In this document: piece by piece, positions 24,661-33,899 of the stretch
Position numbering within the stretch: the stretch's first letter is position 1
Layout of the letters: each line of letters opens with the position of its first letter
Source: Nitrospira lenta
Lineage (GTDB): Bacteria; Nitrospirota; Nitrospiria; Nitrospirales; Nitrospiraceae
DNA length: 64,000 nucleotides
Assembly (NCBI RefSeq): GCF_900403705.1
Contig: NZ_OUNR01000019.1
Coordinates: forward strand, 1-64,000
Reading direction: 5' to 3'
The notes under the pieces: model-generated
What the model saw: only the letters and a program-made list of their open reading frames with translations
Database searches by the model: none
Told to the model about the DNA's origin: nothing
Program-made: the position numbers and the translations under genes

Positions 24661-27042
24661 ATGAACTATAAACACCTCATCATCGTAAGTATGGCGGTCG
24701 TACTCGTCGCCTGCGGTGGGCCGGAAGAACGGAAAGCCAAGTATCTGACCAAGGCGCAGGATTACCTCACGGCCGGAAACTATCCGAAAGCGCGAGTGGC
24801 CCTGCGCAATGTGCTCAAGATTGATCCCAAAGACGCCAATGCGTACTTTCTGTTTGCACAGGTCGAGGAGAAGGAAAAGAACTGGCGCAATGCCGTGGGG
24901 CTCTATCAAGAAGTGGTCGAACTCGACCCCACCCACAGCGCCGCGTTGATCACCTTGGCGAAGTATTATTTGGAAGCCCGTCTGAGCGACCAAGTGCTCG
25001 CGACCGCCGATAAAGTCCTCGCGAGCGATCCCAGGAATCCACAGGCCGGTGCGCTGAAGATCGCGGTCCTGGCACTGGAGGGATCGCTACCGGAAGCCAC
25101 GCTTAAAGCCGAAACCCTCGCCAAGGAATTTCCCACGGAGCCGGATGTCGCGATCCTGCTGGCTACGCTCTACGGGCAGCAACAGCGAACAGCAGATGCC
25201 GTTACCGCTCTTCGACAGGCGCTGGATGCCCACCCCAAGGACATGGATCTCCTCAATAATTTGAATTCGATCCTGCTCCAGACGAAAGATCTCGCCGGTG
25301 CGGAATCCGTCGCTCGTCGCATGATCGATGCCGAACCGACCGTGTTCGATCACCGCTTGAGACTGGCCCGGCTCTACGACGAACAGGGCACTCCCGACAG
25401 GGCAGAGACTGTCCTGCGCGAGGCGATTGCCCTCGCTCCACAGAGCGAAGAACGCCGGCTTCTGCTGGCCGATTTCCTTCAGACCCGAAAGAACTCGCAC
25501 GCTGCGGAACAGGTGCTCCTCGAGGCAGTGAGCCACTTGTCCCATTCGACTAAACTTCGCTTCGGCCTGGCTGAATTCTATCTCAAGAACGGGCAGGAGC
25601 CTCAGGCACGCGAACAATATCAAACCTTGATCAAAGAACAGAAGGACAAGGCCGCCGGCTTGGACGCGACGGTTAAATTGGCGGAGCTCGACCTCTATGC
25701 AGGGAAGCAGGCCGACGCGGCCAGGCAGATTCAGGAAGTCCTAAAGATTAACCCTCGATCAACTGAAGCATTGGTACTCTCCGGACGCATGGCCCTGGCA
25801 AAGCGCAACGGCAAAGACGCGGTCCAGGCCTTTCGAACCGTCTTGCATGACCAACCTGAATTGGCGACCGTCCATTTTCTACTCGGACAGGCCCATCAGG
25901 TGACCGGCGAAATCAACCTGGCGAAGGAGAGCTTCGAACGGGCTGTCGCCCTCTATCCGGGACAAGTGGATGCCCGCCGCTCATTGGCCGCGCTCGACAC
26001 CCAGAGCGGCAAACCTCAGCAGGCTCGCGCCAGACTCGACGATCTCTTGAAGCAACGCCCGGACGACCTGGCTGCGCTCGACATGCTGATGAATCTCGAT
26101 CTTGCGACAAACAATTGGGCCGACGCAGAACGCACGCTTGAACGACTTAGATCCGCCTCGAAAGATAGTCTAGTCGCGTTCATGGCAGAAGGCCGTCTAC
26201 GAGAGGCACAGGGAAAGCTCGATCAGGCAGGCAGGGCCTATGAGCGGGCAACGGCCCTGGCCCCGAATGAGCCAGAGCCGCTTTTATCTCTCATCAAACT
26301 GGATATCGCACAAGGCCATACCGATCGGACCAGAGCCAGACTCGAAGCGCTGGTGGCGGCTCAACCGGATCATCTGTTCGGCCACGGGCTGCTGGGCGAA
26401 GTACTCGCCATGACCGGTCATCCGACGGAAGCCGACGGCCAATTCAAAGAGGCCACCAGGGTCAACCCCAAGTGGATCACTCCCTGGCTTGATTGGGGAA
26501 CCCTCTGGCTCGCCCAAAAGCAGCCAGATCAAGCGGTGCAGGTTATCCAAGCCGGTCTCACGGCCAACCAGAACAGCGAAGAGTTATACATGCTGCTAGC
26601 CATAGCCCATACCGCCAATGGTCAAGTCGATCCAGCCATCGCGGCCTATGACGGGGCATTACGCTTGAACCCCCGCAATGTACTGGCAGCTAATAACCTG
26701 GCTGTCATGCTCGTTGACTCAAAAGGGGACCCACAGAGTTTACAGAAAGCCTTCTCGTTAAGCCGTGACTTTGAAAAAGACGCACCGCACCCGCTCTTTC
26801 TGGATACACTCGGTTGGGTGCGTCTCAAGATGGGGCAGCAGGAAGAGGCGTTGCGGATCATGAAGGATGCGGTCACAAAAGCTCCGGATGTTCCGACACT
26901 GAACTATCATCTTGGAATGGCCTATTTCCAGACGGGCAAAACATCTGAAGCGAGGGTCCACCTCGCCAAAGCGCTGAAGAGCACTGAATCATTCCAGGGA
27001 AGACAGGAAGCAGAACAGATTCTGTCTCAGACGAAAGGATAG
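24661..27042 (+). CDS. prsT: PEP-CTERM system TPR lipoprotein PrsT
   Basis: A 793-residue lipoprotein: short signal with lipobox VVLVACGG (Cys19 as lipid anchor), then tetratricopeptide repeats across nearly the whole length (for example NYPKARVALRNVLKIDPKDA and SAALITLAKYYLEARLSD). Size, lipobox and position beside exosortase and exporter match the family described as PrsT, a marker of exosortase/EPS loci. The role is unproven; large TPR lipoproteins of this kind often scaffold or guide polymer through the periplasm (compare AlgK). AAGG lies eight bases before the ATG. Confidence 0.88.
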   Translation: MNYKHLIIVSMAVVLVACGGPEERKAKYLTKAQDYLTAGNYPKARVALRNVLKIDPKDANAYFLFAQVEEKEKNWRNAVGLYQEVVELDPTHSAALITLAKYYLEARLSDQVLATADKVLASDPRNPQAGALKIAVLALEGSLPEATLKAETLAKEFPTEPDVAILLATLYGQQQRTADAVTALRQALDAHPKDMDLLNNLNSILLQTKDLAGAESVARRMIDAEPTVFDHRLRLARLYDEQGTPDRAETVLREAIALAPQSEERRLLLADFLQTRKNSHAAEQVLLEAVSHLSHSTKLRFGLAEFYLKNGQEPQAREQYQTLIKEQKDKAAGLDATVKLAELDLYAGKQADAARQIQEVLKINPRSTEALVLSGRMALAKRNGKDAVQAFRTVLHDQPELATVHFLLGQAHQVTGEINLAKESFERAVALYPGQVDARRSLAALDTQSGKPQQARARLDDLLKQRPDDLAALDMLMNLDLATNNWADAERTLERLRSASKDSLVAFMAEGRLREAQGKLDQAGRAYERATALAPNEPEPLLSLIKLDIAQGHTDRTRARLEALVAAQPDHLFGHGLLGEVLAMTGHPTEADGQFKEATRVNPKWITPWLDWGTLWLAQKQPDQAVQVIQAGLTANQNSEELYMLLAIAHTANGQVDPAIAAYDGALRLNPRNVLAANNLAVMLVDSKGDPQSLQKAFSLSRDFEKDAPHPLFLDTLGWVRLKMGQQEEALRIMKDAVTKAPDVPTLNYHLGMAYFQTGKTSEARVHLAKALKSTESFQGRQEAEQILSQTKG

Positions 27043-27052
27043 AGGCCGACGC

Positions 27053-27661
27053 ATGTTTGACCATCAGTTACTCTTGCCATGCCTGAGGCTGATTGCCGCA
27101 GTCGTGATCATCAGCATTGGATCGCTGTCGATTGAGTTACCCGCCATGGCAGCGCCACCGGTTGTACCCCAAGTCGACCCCGGCTATCGGCTTGGAGCGG
27201 AAGATGTCATGCTGATCTCGGTCTGGAAAGATGAGCAACTGACCCGCGAAGTCGTCGTCCGTCCCGACGGCATGTTTTCGTTTCCTCTCGTCGGGGATAT
27301 CCAGGCCGAGGATCGGACCGTGGAGGACATTCGGACCGATCTCATCAAACGCCTGATCAAATACATCCCGAACCCGAATGTTTCTGTCGCGGTTATGAAA
27401 GTGTTGAGCTATAAAATCTATGTCGTCGGACGGGTGAACAAGCCAGGAGAATATCTGATCGGCCACTATACCGACGTGCTTCAAGCGTTGAGTCTGGCAG
27501 GAGGGCTGACGCCCTTTGCCGCGGAAAACGATATCAAGGTGATCCGGCGGGTGAGAGGACAGCAGCAGGTCTTCCCCGTGCGCTACGGAGACCTCCGCAA
27601 AGGACAGGATCTGGAACAGAACATTCTTCTCCAGCGCGGTGACACCGTGATGGTGCCGTAG
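27053..27661 (+). CDS. Wza/EpsE-like polysaccharide export protein
   Basis: A 202-residue exported protein: signal peptide ending near PAMA-A, a Poly_export domain (GYRLGAEDVMLISVWKDEQL ... PDGMFSFPLVGDIQAEDRTVEDI) and one SLBB domain (YKIYVVGRVNKPGEYLIGHY). It corresponds to the exporter found with exosortases (EpsE/GumB-like). No lipobox cysteine and no long C-terminal helix are visible, unlike Wza, so the outer-membrane pore may come from the barrel protein encoded next. GAGG lies eight bases before the ATG; it follows prsT by ten bases. Confidence 0.9.
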   Translation: MFDHQLLLPCLRLIAAVVIISIGSLSIELPAMAAPPVVPQVDPGYRLGAEDVMLISVWKDEQLTREVVVRPDGMFSFPLVGDIQAEDRTVEDIRTDLIKRLIKYIPNPNVSVAVMKVLSYKIYVVGRVNKPGEYLIGHYTDVLQALSLAGGLTPFAAENDIKVIRRVRGQQQVFPVRYGDLRKGQDLEQNILLQRGDTVMVP

Positions 27662-27664
27662 ACA

Positions 27665-28903
27665 ATGCACTGGAGGCGAGTAGGTCAAGACTGCGGCGGA
27701 TTTCAAATCTTCCGGCGAGGCCTTACCCGGGGCATCCTCTGGATCTGCCTCGTAGGAATTGGCATGGTATCCCAAAGTCACGCGGCTGAGTGGTCGATCG
27801 TTCCATCGCTCGGAGTGAAAGGCGTGTATAACGACAACCTCCTTCTCACTCCGTTACCGCACGATGCGACCTATGGGTATTGGATCTCGCCTGCGGCCGA
27901 ATTTGCCGGAAAAACGGAGCGGCTGGAAGTGAGCGGAAAAGTGGCGGCCGATTTCGTCTCTTACTATGGGGGCGAGGAAACAAACTTTACCAACATCTTC
28001 CTGCCTCTTTCGGTACGCTACAAAACGGAAAAGGACCTCTTGGGATTTACCGGGGGCTTTACCCGTGATAACACCTTGATGAGCGAACTTCTAACGACCG
28101 GAATCGTAGTGCGGTTTACGCAACGGAACCAGTGGAATGCGAACCCCACATGGACCCATCGCCTCACGGAGAAGCTTTCCGTCCAATCATCTGTTCAATT
28201 TACGGACACCACCTATGAGGATGGCCGCCGACTCGGACTCGTTAACTACCAGCTTCTTGGCGGCTCCGGCGGGTTACTCTATCAATTGACTGAACAGGAC
28301 CAGGTCCAAATAACAGGCAATTATACGAGCTTCTATACGACGGCCGCGTCCTCCGACTTCCGAGCCTCAATACCAGGCCTCATGCTGACCGTAGCCCATG
28401 TGTTCACGGAATCCCTTACGGGAACCGCGTTCGGCGGCCCCCGATTTATCAGTACAACCAATCAGGCGCCGGGAGGCGACATCAAAGCACATGAAACCAT
28501 CTGGATCTATGGAGCGAGCCTCGCCAAGCAATTCGAGAGCGGGTCTCTCCAACTCAGCGCATCTCGCGATATCATTCCCAGCGGGTTTGGCTTGCTGATC
28601 CAGACAGATCGAGTTAGTCTCTCAGGTTCCTATAAGATTTCCGAGACCATCACAGGCTCTCTTGATGCCAATGGCTATATTACCTCCGGCGCCACGCACA
28701 CCATCTCGGGAGGGACACTTGCCGAACAACGTTATGTCGGCATATCGCCCAAGCTGGCCTGGAAGTTTCTCGAGTGGTGGAAGCTGGAAGCCTTCTATAC
28801 CTACGGCAGACGCGACGTCGATGGCTTTGCCACAACGGCGACCTCCAACGCCGCAATGCTGATGCTGACCTATTATCCACCGAAACTCGCACTATCAAAC
28901 TGA
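27665..28903 (+). CDS. Outer-membrane beta-barrel protein of the EPS/exosortase system
   Basis: A 412-residue protein with a long basic N-region and a signal peptide (cleavage near SQSHA-A), then alternating amphipathic beta-strands to a C-terminal strand. GVKGVYNDNLLLTPLPHDAT and the overall pattern match the putative beta-barrel porin 2 family and the outer-membrane proteins recorded in PEP-CTERM loci. It probably forms or lines the outer-membrane passage for the polymer. It starts three bases after the exporter stop, with a weak ribosome site, suggesting coupling. Confidence 0.78.
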   Translation: MHWRRVGQDCGGFQIFRRGLTRGILWICLVGIGMVSQSHAAEWSIVPSLGVKGVYNDNLLLTPLPHDATYGYWISPAAEFAGKTERLEVSGKVAADFVSYYGGEETNFTNIFLPLSVRYKTEKDLLGFTGGFTRDNTLMSELLTTGIVVRFTQRNQWNANPTWTHRLTEKLSVQSSVQFTDTTYEDGRRLGLVNYQLLGGSGGLLYQLTEQDQVQITGNYTSFYTTAASSDFRASIPGLMLTVAHVFTESLTGTAFGGPRFISTTNQAPGGDIKAHETIWIYGASLAKQFESGSLQLSASRDIIPSGFGLLIQTDRVSLSGSYKISETITGSLDANGYITSGATHTISGGTLAEQRYVGISPKLAWKFLEWWKLEAFYTYGRRDVDGFATTATSNAAMLMLTYYPPKLALSN

Positions 28904-28914
28904 GTGAACTAATT

Positions 28915-30687
28915 ATGGGACCTCAACCTCACATGCCCTCAAGCGATTCACCTCACAGTCTCAAGGACTACGTCGCGATTTTTTCTCGGCGCAGAACGCT
29001 CATTCTGATGACCGGAGGGATCCTGCTGCTCGCCAGCCTTGCGGCAGCATTTCTCTGGCCGCCGACCTACAAGTCCATGGCCACGATTTTGATCGAAGAG
29101 CAGGAAATCCCGACCGACCTCGTTCGATCGACCATTACCAGCTATGCCGACCAGCGCATCGAGACCATCAAACAGCAGGTCATGAGCCGCACCACGCTGT
29201 GGAAAGTCGTTGAGCAATTCGACCTCTACCAAGACCTGCGCACGGCGAGTCCGGCCGAAGAGGTCGTCAAACGCTTTATCAAGGACATTCAAGTAGAAGT
29301 CATCAGCGCCGACGTCGTGGATAAGCGAACCCAACATGCCACCAAGGCCACCATTGCCTTCACCGTCGCCTATCAAAGCAAGTCTCCTGACCTGGCCCAA
29401 AAAGTAGCAAACGAGCTGACCAGTTTATTTCTGGGAGAGAACCTCAAGAGCCGCGAACGCCAAGCACAAGAAGCCACGTCATTCCTCCAGCAGGAAGCAG
29501 AGAATCTCGCCAAGCACATTGGGGAAATCGACGACAAGATTGCCGGCTTCAAACAGCGGGCGCAAGGCGCGCTGCCGGAACTGATGCCGCTGAATCAGCA
29601 GCTCATGAATCAGTCCGATCGGGAATTGATGGATGTGGACCAGCAGATCCGTACCCTTGAGGAACGCAAGAATTATCTGGAAGGGGAACTCGCCACAATC
29701 AAGCCGAACAGCCCGATGATTTCCGCCAGTGGTGAACGCATTCTTGACTCAGCCGATCGCCTTCGCTCCCTCCGCGCGGAGTATGCGGGAGCAACCGGCA
29801 ACCTGGCACCAGACCACCCCGATATTGTGAAGATGAAGCAGGAGATTGAGGCGCTGGAAAAGGAGACCGGCCACCTTCCGGAGGTCGAAGAGGCGTCGAA
29901 GCAACTAGTCGATGCCAGAGCTAGCCTGGCAACTATCTCTGAACGGTTGGGGAGCGAACATCCTGATGTCGTAACCGCACGGCAGCGCATCGCCGCGCTT
30001 GAGAAAGAAGTGCGCACACTCAGAGCCGTACCGCTGCGCAAGAACCCGGCTCAACGGCCGGAAAACCCCGCGTACATCAATCTCCAGGCACAGCTAAACT
30101 CAGCCACCTCGACGCTGGACGCGCTTCGCAAAACGAAAACCGACGTGAAGCGACGAATCCAGTCCTATGCGACCAGGCTGGAAAAAACTCCGGAACTTGA
30201 GCCGGAGTATCTCGTCTTGATTCGGGACCGGGATACTTCCGGCCAAAAATATCAAGACATTCGCTCCAGACTATTGGAAGCCAAGGTGTCTGAAGGCTTG
30301 GAAGTCCAGCGCAAGGGCGAGCGGTTTTCTCTCATCGATCCGCCCAGCCTTCCGGAAAAACCGGACAAACCGAACCGGCTTGCGATTGTACTGCTCGGAC
30401 TTATCCTGGCCGTCGGCGGTGGACTCGGATCGGGTGCCGCGGCAGAATCGTTGGACCATTCCATTCGCTCCCCTGAACAACTCGCACAACTGACTCATAT
30501 GTTCCCGTTAGCCGTAGTGCCCTTCATGCCCAATGAGCAGGACCTCTCAAAAGCCGTCGCATACCGACGGCTCGTCAGAGGAGCCGGCGTCGGCGCAGTG
30601 GCGATGATCCTCGTCCTGCTGCATGCGTTCGTCATGCCGCTCGACGTGCTGTGGTTTGCAGCCCTGAGGCGATTTGGCATAGAGTAA
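28915..30687 (+). CDS. Wzz-like chain-length determinant (GNVR domain)
   Basis: Inner-membrane polysaccharide co-polymerase of about 590 residues. A Wzz N-terminal domain with a membrane helix (LILMTGGILLLASLAAAFLW) is followed by a long periplasmic coiled coil (residues 175-480), the GNVR region, the proline-rich PPSLPEKPDKPNR and a second membrane helix. Another hydrophobic segment follows near residue 565. There is no fused kinase domain; the cognate BY-kinase is the next gene. ATG 28915 is chosen because upstream starts overlap the barrel gene; its ribosome site is poor. Confidence 0.88.
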   Translation: MGPQPHMPSSDSPHSLKDYVAIFSRRRTLILMTGGILLLASLAAAFLWPPTYKSMATILIEEQEIPTDLVRSTITSYADQRIETIKQQVMSRTTLWKVVEQFDLYQDLRTASPAEEVVKRFIKDIQVEVISADVVDKRTQHATKATIAFTVAYQSKSPDLAQKVANELTSLFLGENLKSRERQAQEATSFLQQEAENLAKHIGEIDDKIAGFKQRAQGALPELMPLNQQLMNQSDRELMDVDQQIRTLEERKNYLEGELATIKPNSPMISASGERILDSADRLRSLRAEYAGATGNLAPDHPDIVKMKQEIEALEKETGHLPEVEEASKQLVDARASLATISERLGSEHPDVVTARQRIAALEKEVRTLRAVPLRKNPAQRPENPAYINLQAQLNSATSTLDALRKTKTDVKRRIQSYATRLEKTPELEPEYLVLIRDRDTSGQKYQDIRSRLLEAKVSEGLEVQRKGERFSLIDPPSLPEKPDKPNRLAIVLLGLILAVGGGLGSGAAAESLDHSIRSPEQLAQLTHMFPLAVVPFMPNEQDLSKAVAYRRLVRGAGVGAVAMILVLLHAFVMPLDVLWFAALRRFGIE

Positions 30688-30713
30688 GTCAGTGATGTCT
30701 CATAGGAGTTCTC

Positions 30714-31544
30714 ATGGACCGATTTCGCACTGCGGTACAACTGTATAAAGACCAACAGAGCGGGTCTTCCAATAAAATTCATGGAGGGCGATCCGCCGGT
30801 CCGCAAGCGGTGCCGCCTCCGATTGTCTATACCAGGACAAAAACGCTGGACGTGCCCATTTCGGTTCTTCGCCAGCGGCGCGTCATGGCGGCGTATGACA
30901 AAGGGCCGTTCGTCGACGCATTCAAGATCCTTCGTACCCAGGTCATGCACCGGCTCCGTGAAAAGGGCTGGAACGTGCTCGGCATCACAAGCCCCGGAGA
31001 CGGTGAGGGGAAAACGCTGACGGCCGTGAACCTGGCCGTCAGTCTGGCTATGGAATCCACGCAGACCGTCTTACTGGTCGATGCCAACCTGCGCAATCCC
31101 AGCATCCATGACGTCTTCGGATTGAAAGACTGTCCCGGTCTGGCCGATTATCTTCTCGATGACGTGCCCGTCGAAAATCTGTTAGTCCATCCTGGCATCG
31201 GCCGATTCGTGCTGCTTCCGGGAGGAAGGGCCATCCAAAATTCGACCGAAATCTTGACCTCGCCGAAGATGCTGGCGCTCGTCGAAGAATTCAAGCATCG
31301 CTATCCATCACGGATTGTGATCTTCGACTTGCCTCCGCTGTTACAGACCGCCGACGTGCTGGCCTTTTCTCCCTATACCGATGCGCTGCTGCTGGTGGTG
31401 GAGGAAGGGAAAACCTCCGCAGGAGATGTACAACGGGCCTTCTCGCTAGTGAAGGATTCACGCCCCGTTCTTGGCACCGTCCTCAACAAGGCCGGACAAC
31501 TGGCGGCCACACCGGCTAGCATGAGAACACTCTTGGGGAACTGA
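30714..31544 (+). CDS. CpsD/CapB-type bacterial tyrosine kinase
   Basis: Cytoplasmic BY-kinase (276 residues) partnering the Wzz-like protein. Walker A SPGDGEGKT (93-101), Walker A-prime LLVDANLRNPS (120-130) and Walker B IVIFDLPPLL are all in order; FVDAFKILRTQV matches the N-terminal activator-contact segment. No C-terminal tyrosine cluster is present: the chain ends PASMRTLLGN. Autophosphorylation control may therefore differ from the Wzc/CapB pattern. AGGAG lies five bases before the ATG. It matches the tyrosine kinase usually recorded in exosortase/EPS loci. Confidence 0.9.
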   Translation: MDRFRTAVQLYKDQQSGSSNKIHGGRSAGPQAVPPPIVYTRTKTLDVPISVLRQRRVMAAYDKGPFVDAFKILRTQVMHRLREKGWNVLGITSPGDGEGKTLTAVNLAVSLAMESTQTVLLVDANLRNPSIHDVFGLKDCPGLADYLLDDVPVENLLVHPGIGRFVLLPGGRAIQNSTEILTSPKMLALVEEFKHRYPSRIVIFDLPPLLQTADVLAFSPYTDALLLVVEEGKTSAGDVQRAFSLVKDSRPVLGTVLNKAGQLAATPASMRTLLGN

Positions 31545-31550
31545 CCTATT

Positions 31551-32972
31551 ATGTACGAAACGTTTTACAATCTTCGCGCCAAGCCCTTCGCGCTCCTGCC
31601 GGACAGCGACTTCCTCTATGCCGGCGCGATGCATCGAGCGGCCTATGGCCTGCTGGAGTACGGCATTCTCAGCCAAGCCCCGTTCATGGTCCTCTCCGGC
31701 GATCCCGGCATGGGTAAAACGTCGCTGCTACAAAAACTTATTGCTGAACATGGTCAAAAACATTCGATCGGGCTCATCACCAACGCGCGCTACGACATTG
31801 AGCACTTGTTACCCTGGATTCTGCTCTCCCTCGGCTTAAGCACCAAGCAACTCGATCCGGTCGAGGCCTATCACGTCTTCACGCAATTCCTGGCACAAGA
31901 ATCGAAGCAACACCGCCGAGTCATTCTCATTGTCGATGAAGCGCAAAGTCTCGGCGTCGAGTTGCTCGAAGAGCTTCGCCTGCTCTCGAATTTGAACGAC
32001 GGGAAGACACTCAAACTACAGATTATTCTGTCTGGCCAGCCCGATCTTCAGGCACTGCTCCAACGGATCGACATGACGCAGTTCGCTCAGCGCATCGTGG
32101 TCGACTATCATCTGGAGCCGCTCACCGAAACGGAAACGGGACATTGCATCCGCCACCGGCTGCAGGTTGCCGGCGGATCTCCCTCGCTGTTCACGAACAA
32201 GTCTTGCGCCCTGATCCATCGACTGACGAAGGGGAATCCCCGGCTCATCAATCAAGTCTGCGAAATCGCACTCACTTATGGGTTCGCCGAACAGGCAAGG
32301 GTCGTCACCTCTAAACTCGTCGCACAGGCGGCGTTGGACCGAAGCAAAGGCGGCATTCTTCCGCTCGCCGGACGTGAGGAACTGGCGATCCTGGCGGCCG
32401 CTCCCGAAGATACGACGGAGATCGATGCCGTTATTCCGCAGGCTCGGACTGTCCCTCAAAGCGCCCCTCAGACCGCAGCCGTCACGCGCGCGCGCTCGAC
32501 AGAACAGAATTCCGAAGCGCTCTATCAAGACGGGCTGCGCATGAAAAACGAGAACCGTCTTGAGGAGGCCCTGGCCCTATTCGAAGAGGCGAGTAAAAGC
32601 CCCGCGTTGTGGTTGAAAGCACATGCGCAAATCGGTATTTGCTGCAGAACTATGGGCAATACGCGTGCCGCCATCCAGGCTTTCCGCGTCGCCCTGAACG
32701 ATTCCTCTGCCTCACCCAAAGAAGTCCTTGATGTGCAATACCTGCTCGCCCGGGCCCTTCAATCCGCTCTCCAGAACAAGGAAGCCCTGACGGTGTATCG
32801 CCAACTCGCGCGCGCCCAACCGGATTACCGCGATGTCACTGGCCGAATCAAACAACTCGCCGCTTCCACTACCGGACGTACGAACGGTGGCCCTAAATCC
32901 GACACGTCCGACTCTTGGGTCAGCCAGGCATTTGACAGCCTCCACCGCTTGATCGGCACGCATCGCCCCTAA
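31551..32972 (+). CDS. ExeA-like AAA ATPase of exosortase loci with C-terminal TPR module
   Basis: A 473-residue cytoplasmic ATPase. Residues 1-280 are the ExeA/GspA-type AAA domain: MYETFYNLRAKPFALLPDSD, Walker A GDPGMGKT (50-57), Walker B VILIVDEAQSL (from 124) and the sensor region QIILSGQPDL. This corresponds to the ATPase family regularly seen beside PEP-CTERM EPS genes. After a linker (about 281-315), residues 318-440 are TPR repeats homologous to the separate protein at 3123-3620. It follows the kinase by six bases. Role probably in assembly or regulation of the export complex. Confidence 0.88.
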   Translation: MYETFYNLRAKPFALLPDSDFLYAGAMHRAAYGLLEYGILSQAPFMVLSGDPGMGKTSLLQKLIAEHGQKHSIGLITNARYDIEHLLPWILLSLGLSTKQLDPVEAYHVFTQFLAQESKQHRRVILIVDEAQSLGVELLEELRLLSNLNDGKTLKLQIILSGQPDLQALLQRIDMTQFAQRIVVDYHLEPLTETETGHCIRHRLQVAGGSPSLFTNKSCALIHRLTKGNPRLINQVCEIALTYGFAEQARVVTSKLVAQAALDRSKGGILPLAGREELAILAAAPEDTTEIDAVIPQARTVPQSAPQTAAVTRARSTEQNSEALYQDGLRMKNENRLEEALALFEEASKSPALWLKAHAQIGICCRTMGNTRAAIQAFRVALNDSSASPKEVLDVQYLLARALQSALQNKEALTVYRQLARAQPDYRDVTGRIKQLAASTTGRTNGGPKSDTSDSWVSQAFDSLHRLIGTHRP

Positions 32973-33098
32973 GCACCAAGCCGACCGTTTGAGGTTTGAG
33001 GCATCCCCCTCTGGACTCCAACTTTCAGCCTCTACCAACGTTCTCCCGCTCAAGCCTGTTTCCATTTCCGCCGATAGAGATAAGACACGAGTACATCT

Positions 33099-33818
33099 AT
33101 GAGTCTTGAAATCATCCAAATCATTGAAGCCGATCAAGACCAGGCCCGGGCCATCGATCAAGTCCTCCGCAAAGCCTCGTTTCGCACCAATATCGCTTTT
33201 GACGGACAGACCGGCATACAGGATATCTGGAAGAACCGGCCCGCCTTAGTCGTGCTGGATCTCATGGTGCCGGGTATCGGCGGAAAAGATTTGTGTCGAC
33301 GGCTGCGCGAAGACCCGCAAACCAAGTCCATGGGGATCATTCTGGTGACGGCGCTGACCTCGGAAGACGCTCGCGTGGCCGGGCTGGAAAGCGGAGCCGA
33401 CGATATTCTGACAAAACCCTACAGCCCTCGTGAGCTGGTGGCTCGGGTGCACGCCGTGTTGCGGCGTCTCGCCGCCAGCATGCCGGAAAGTCTCGACGAT
33501 CTCGACGATGATCTCGTACTCGACAGCACCCAATACGTCGCCACGTTCCGTGGGCGCCGGCTGGTCCTGACCAAACCAGAATGGCACACGCTCCTGCGTT
33601 TGGCCAAGACCACGGGAAAGGTGGTGCCGCGAGAAGAACTCCGCAGCCTGTTATGGGGCAACGATCCTCTCACTCACGATCGTGAACTTGATCAACTCGC
33701 AGCCTCACTCAATCAGAAATTTGCGGACCGGGACGGGGCTGAGCCCCTCATTGCCAAAGTCGCAGAAACCGGCTACCGGCTTCTGCGAAAAGAACGAGTC
33801 CTTCCCCTCAGCGCCTAG
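33099..33818 (+). CDS. OmpR-family response regulator
   Basis: A 239-residue regulator. The receiver domain has an acidic pair (E10, D12), phospho-acceptor D54 in VVLDLMVPGIGG, T84 in LVTALTS and K106 in ILTKPYSP; the C-terminal winged helix (about 140-235) includes LTKPEWHTLLRLAKTTGKVV and VAETGYRLL. No histidine kinase gene lies in the window, but a SixA phosphohistidine phosphatase follows on the same strand. Being OmpR type, it cannot itself be the activator the sigma-54 promoters require. The 126-base gap upstream leaves membership of the EPS transcript open. Confidence 0.9.
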   Translation: MSLEIIQIIEADQDQARAIDQVLRKASFRTNIAFDGQTGIQDIWKNRPALVVLDLMVPGIGGKDLCRRLREDPQTKSMGIILVTALTSEDARVAGLESGADDILTKPYSPRELVARVHAVLRRLAASMPESLDDLDDDLVLDSTQYVATFRGRRLVLTKPEWHTLLRLAKTTGKVVPREELRSLLWGNDPLTHDRELDQLAASLNQKFADRDGAEPLIAKVAETGYRLLRKERVLPLSA

Positions 33819-33899
33819 TTGCCACACGACACCCGCGGCATTCATTCACTCCACCTCACAAGTATGCTAGCGTACCTCTACACCAAGGAGATTCGCTGT

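Noticed and set aside
28774-28914. Longer N-terminus for the Wzz-like protein
   Set aside because: The extra 47 residues would overlap the upstream barrel gene, are rich in Arg/Trp and unlike the family; ATG 28915 gives the expected N-terminus.
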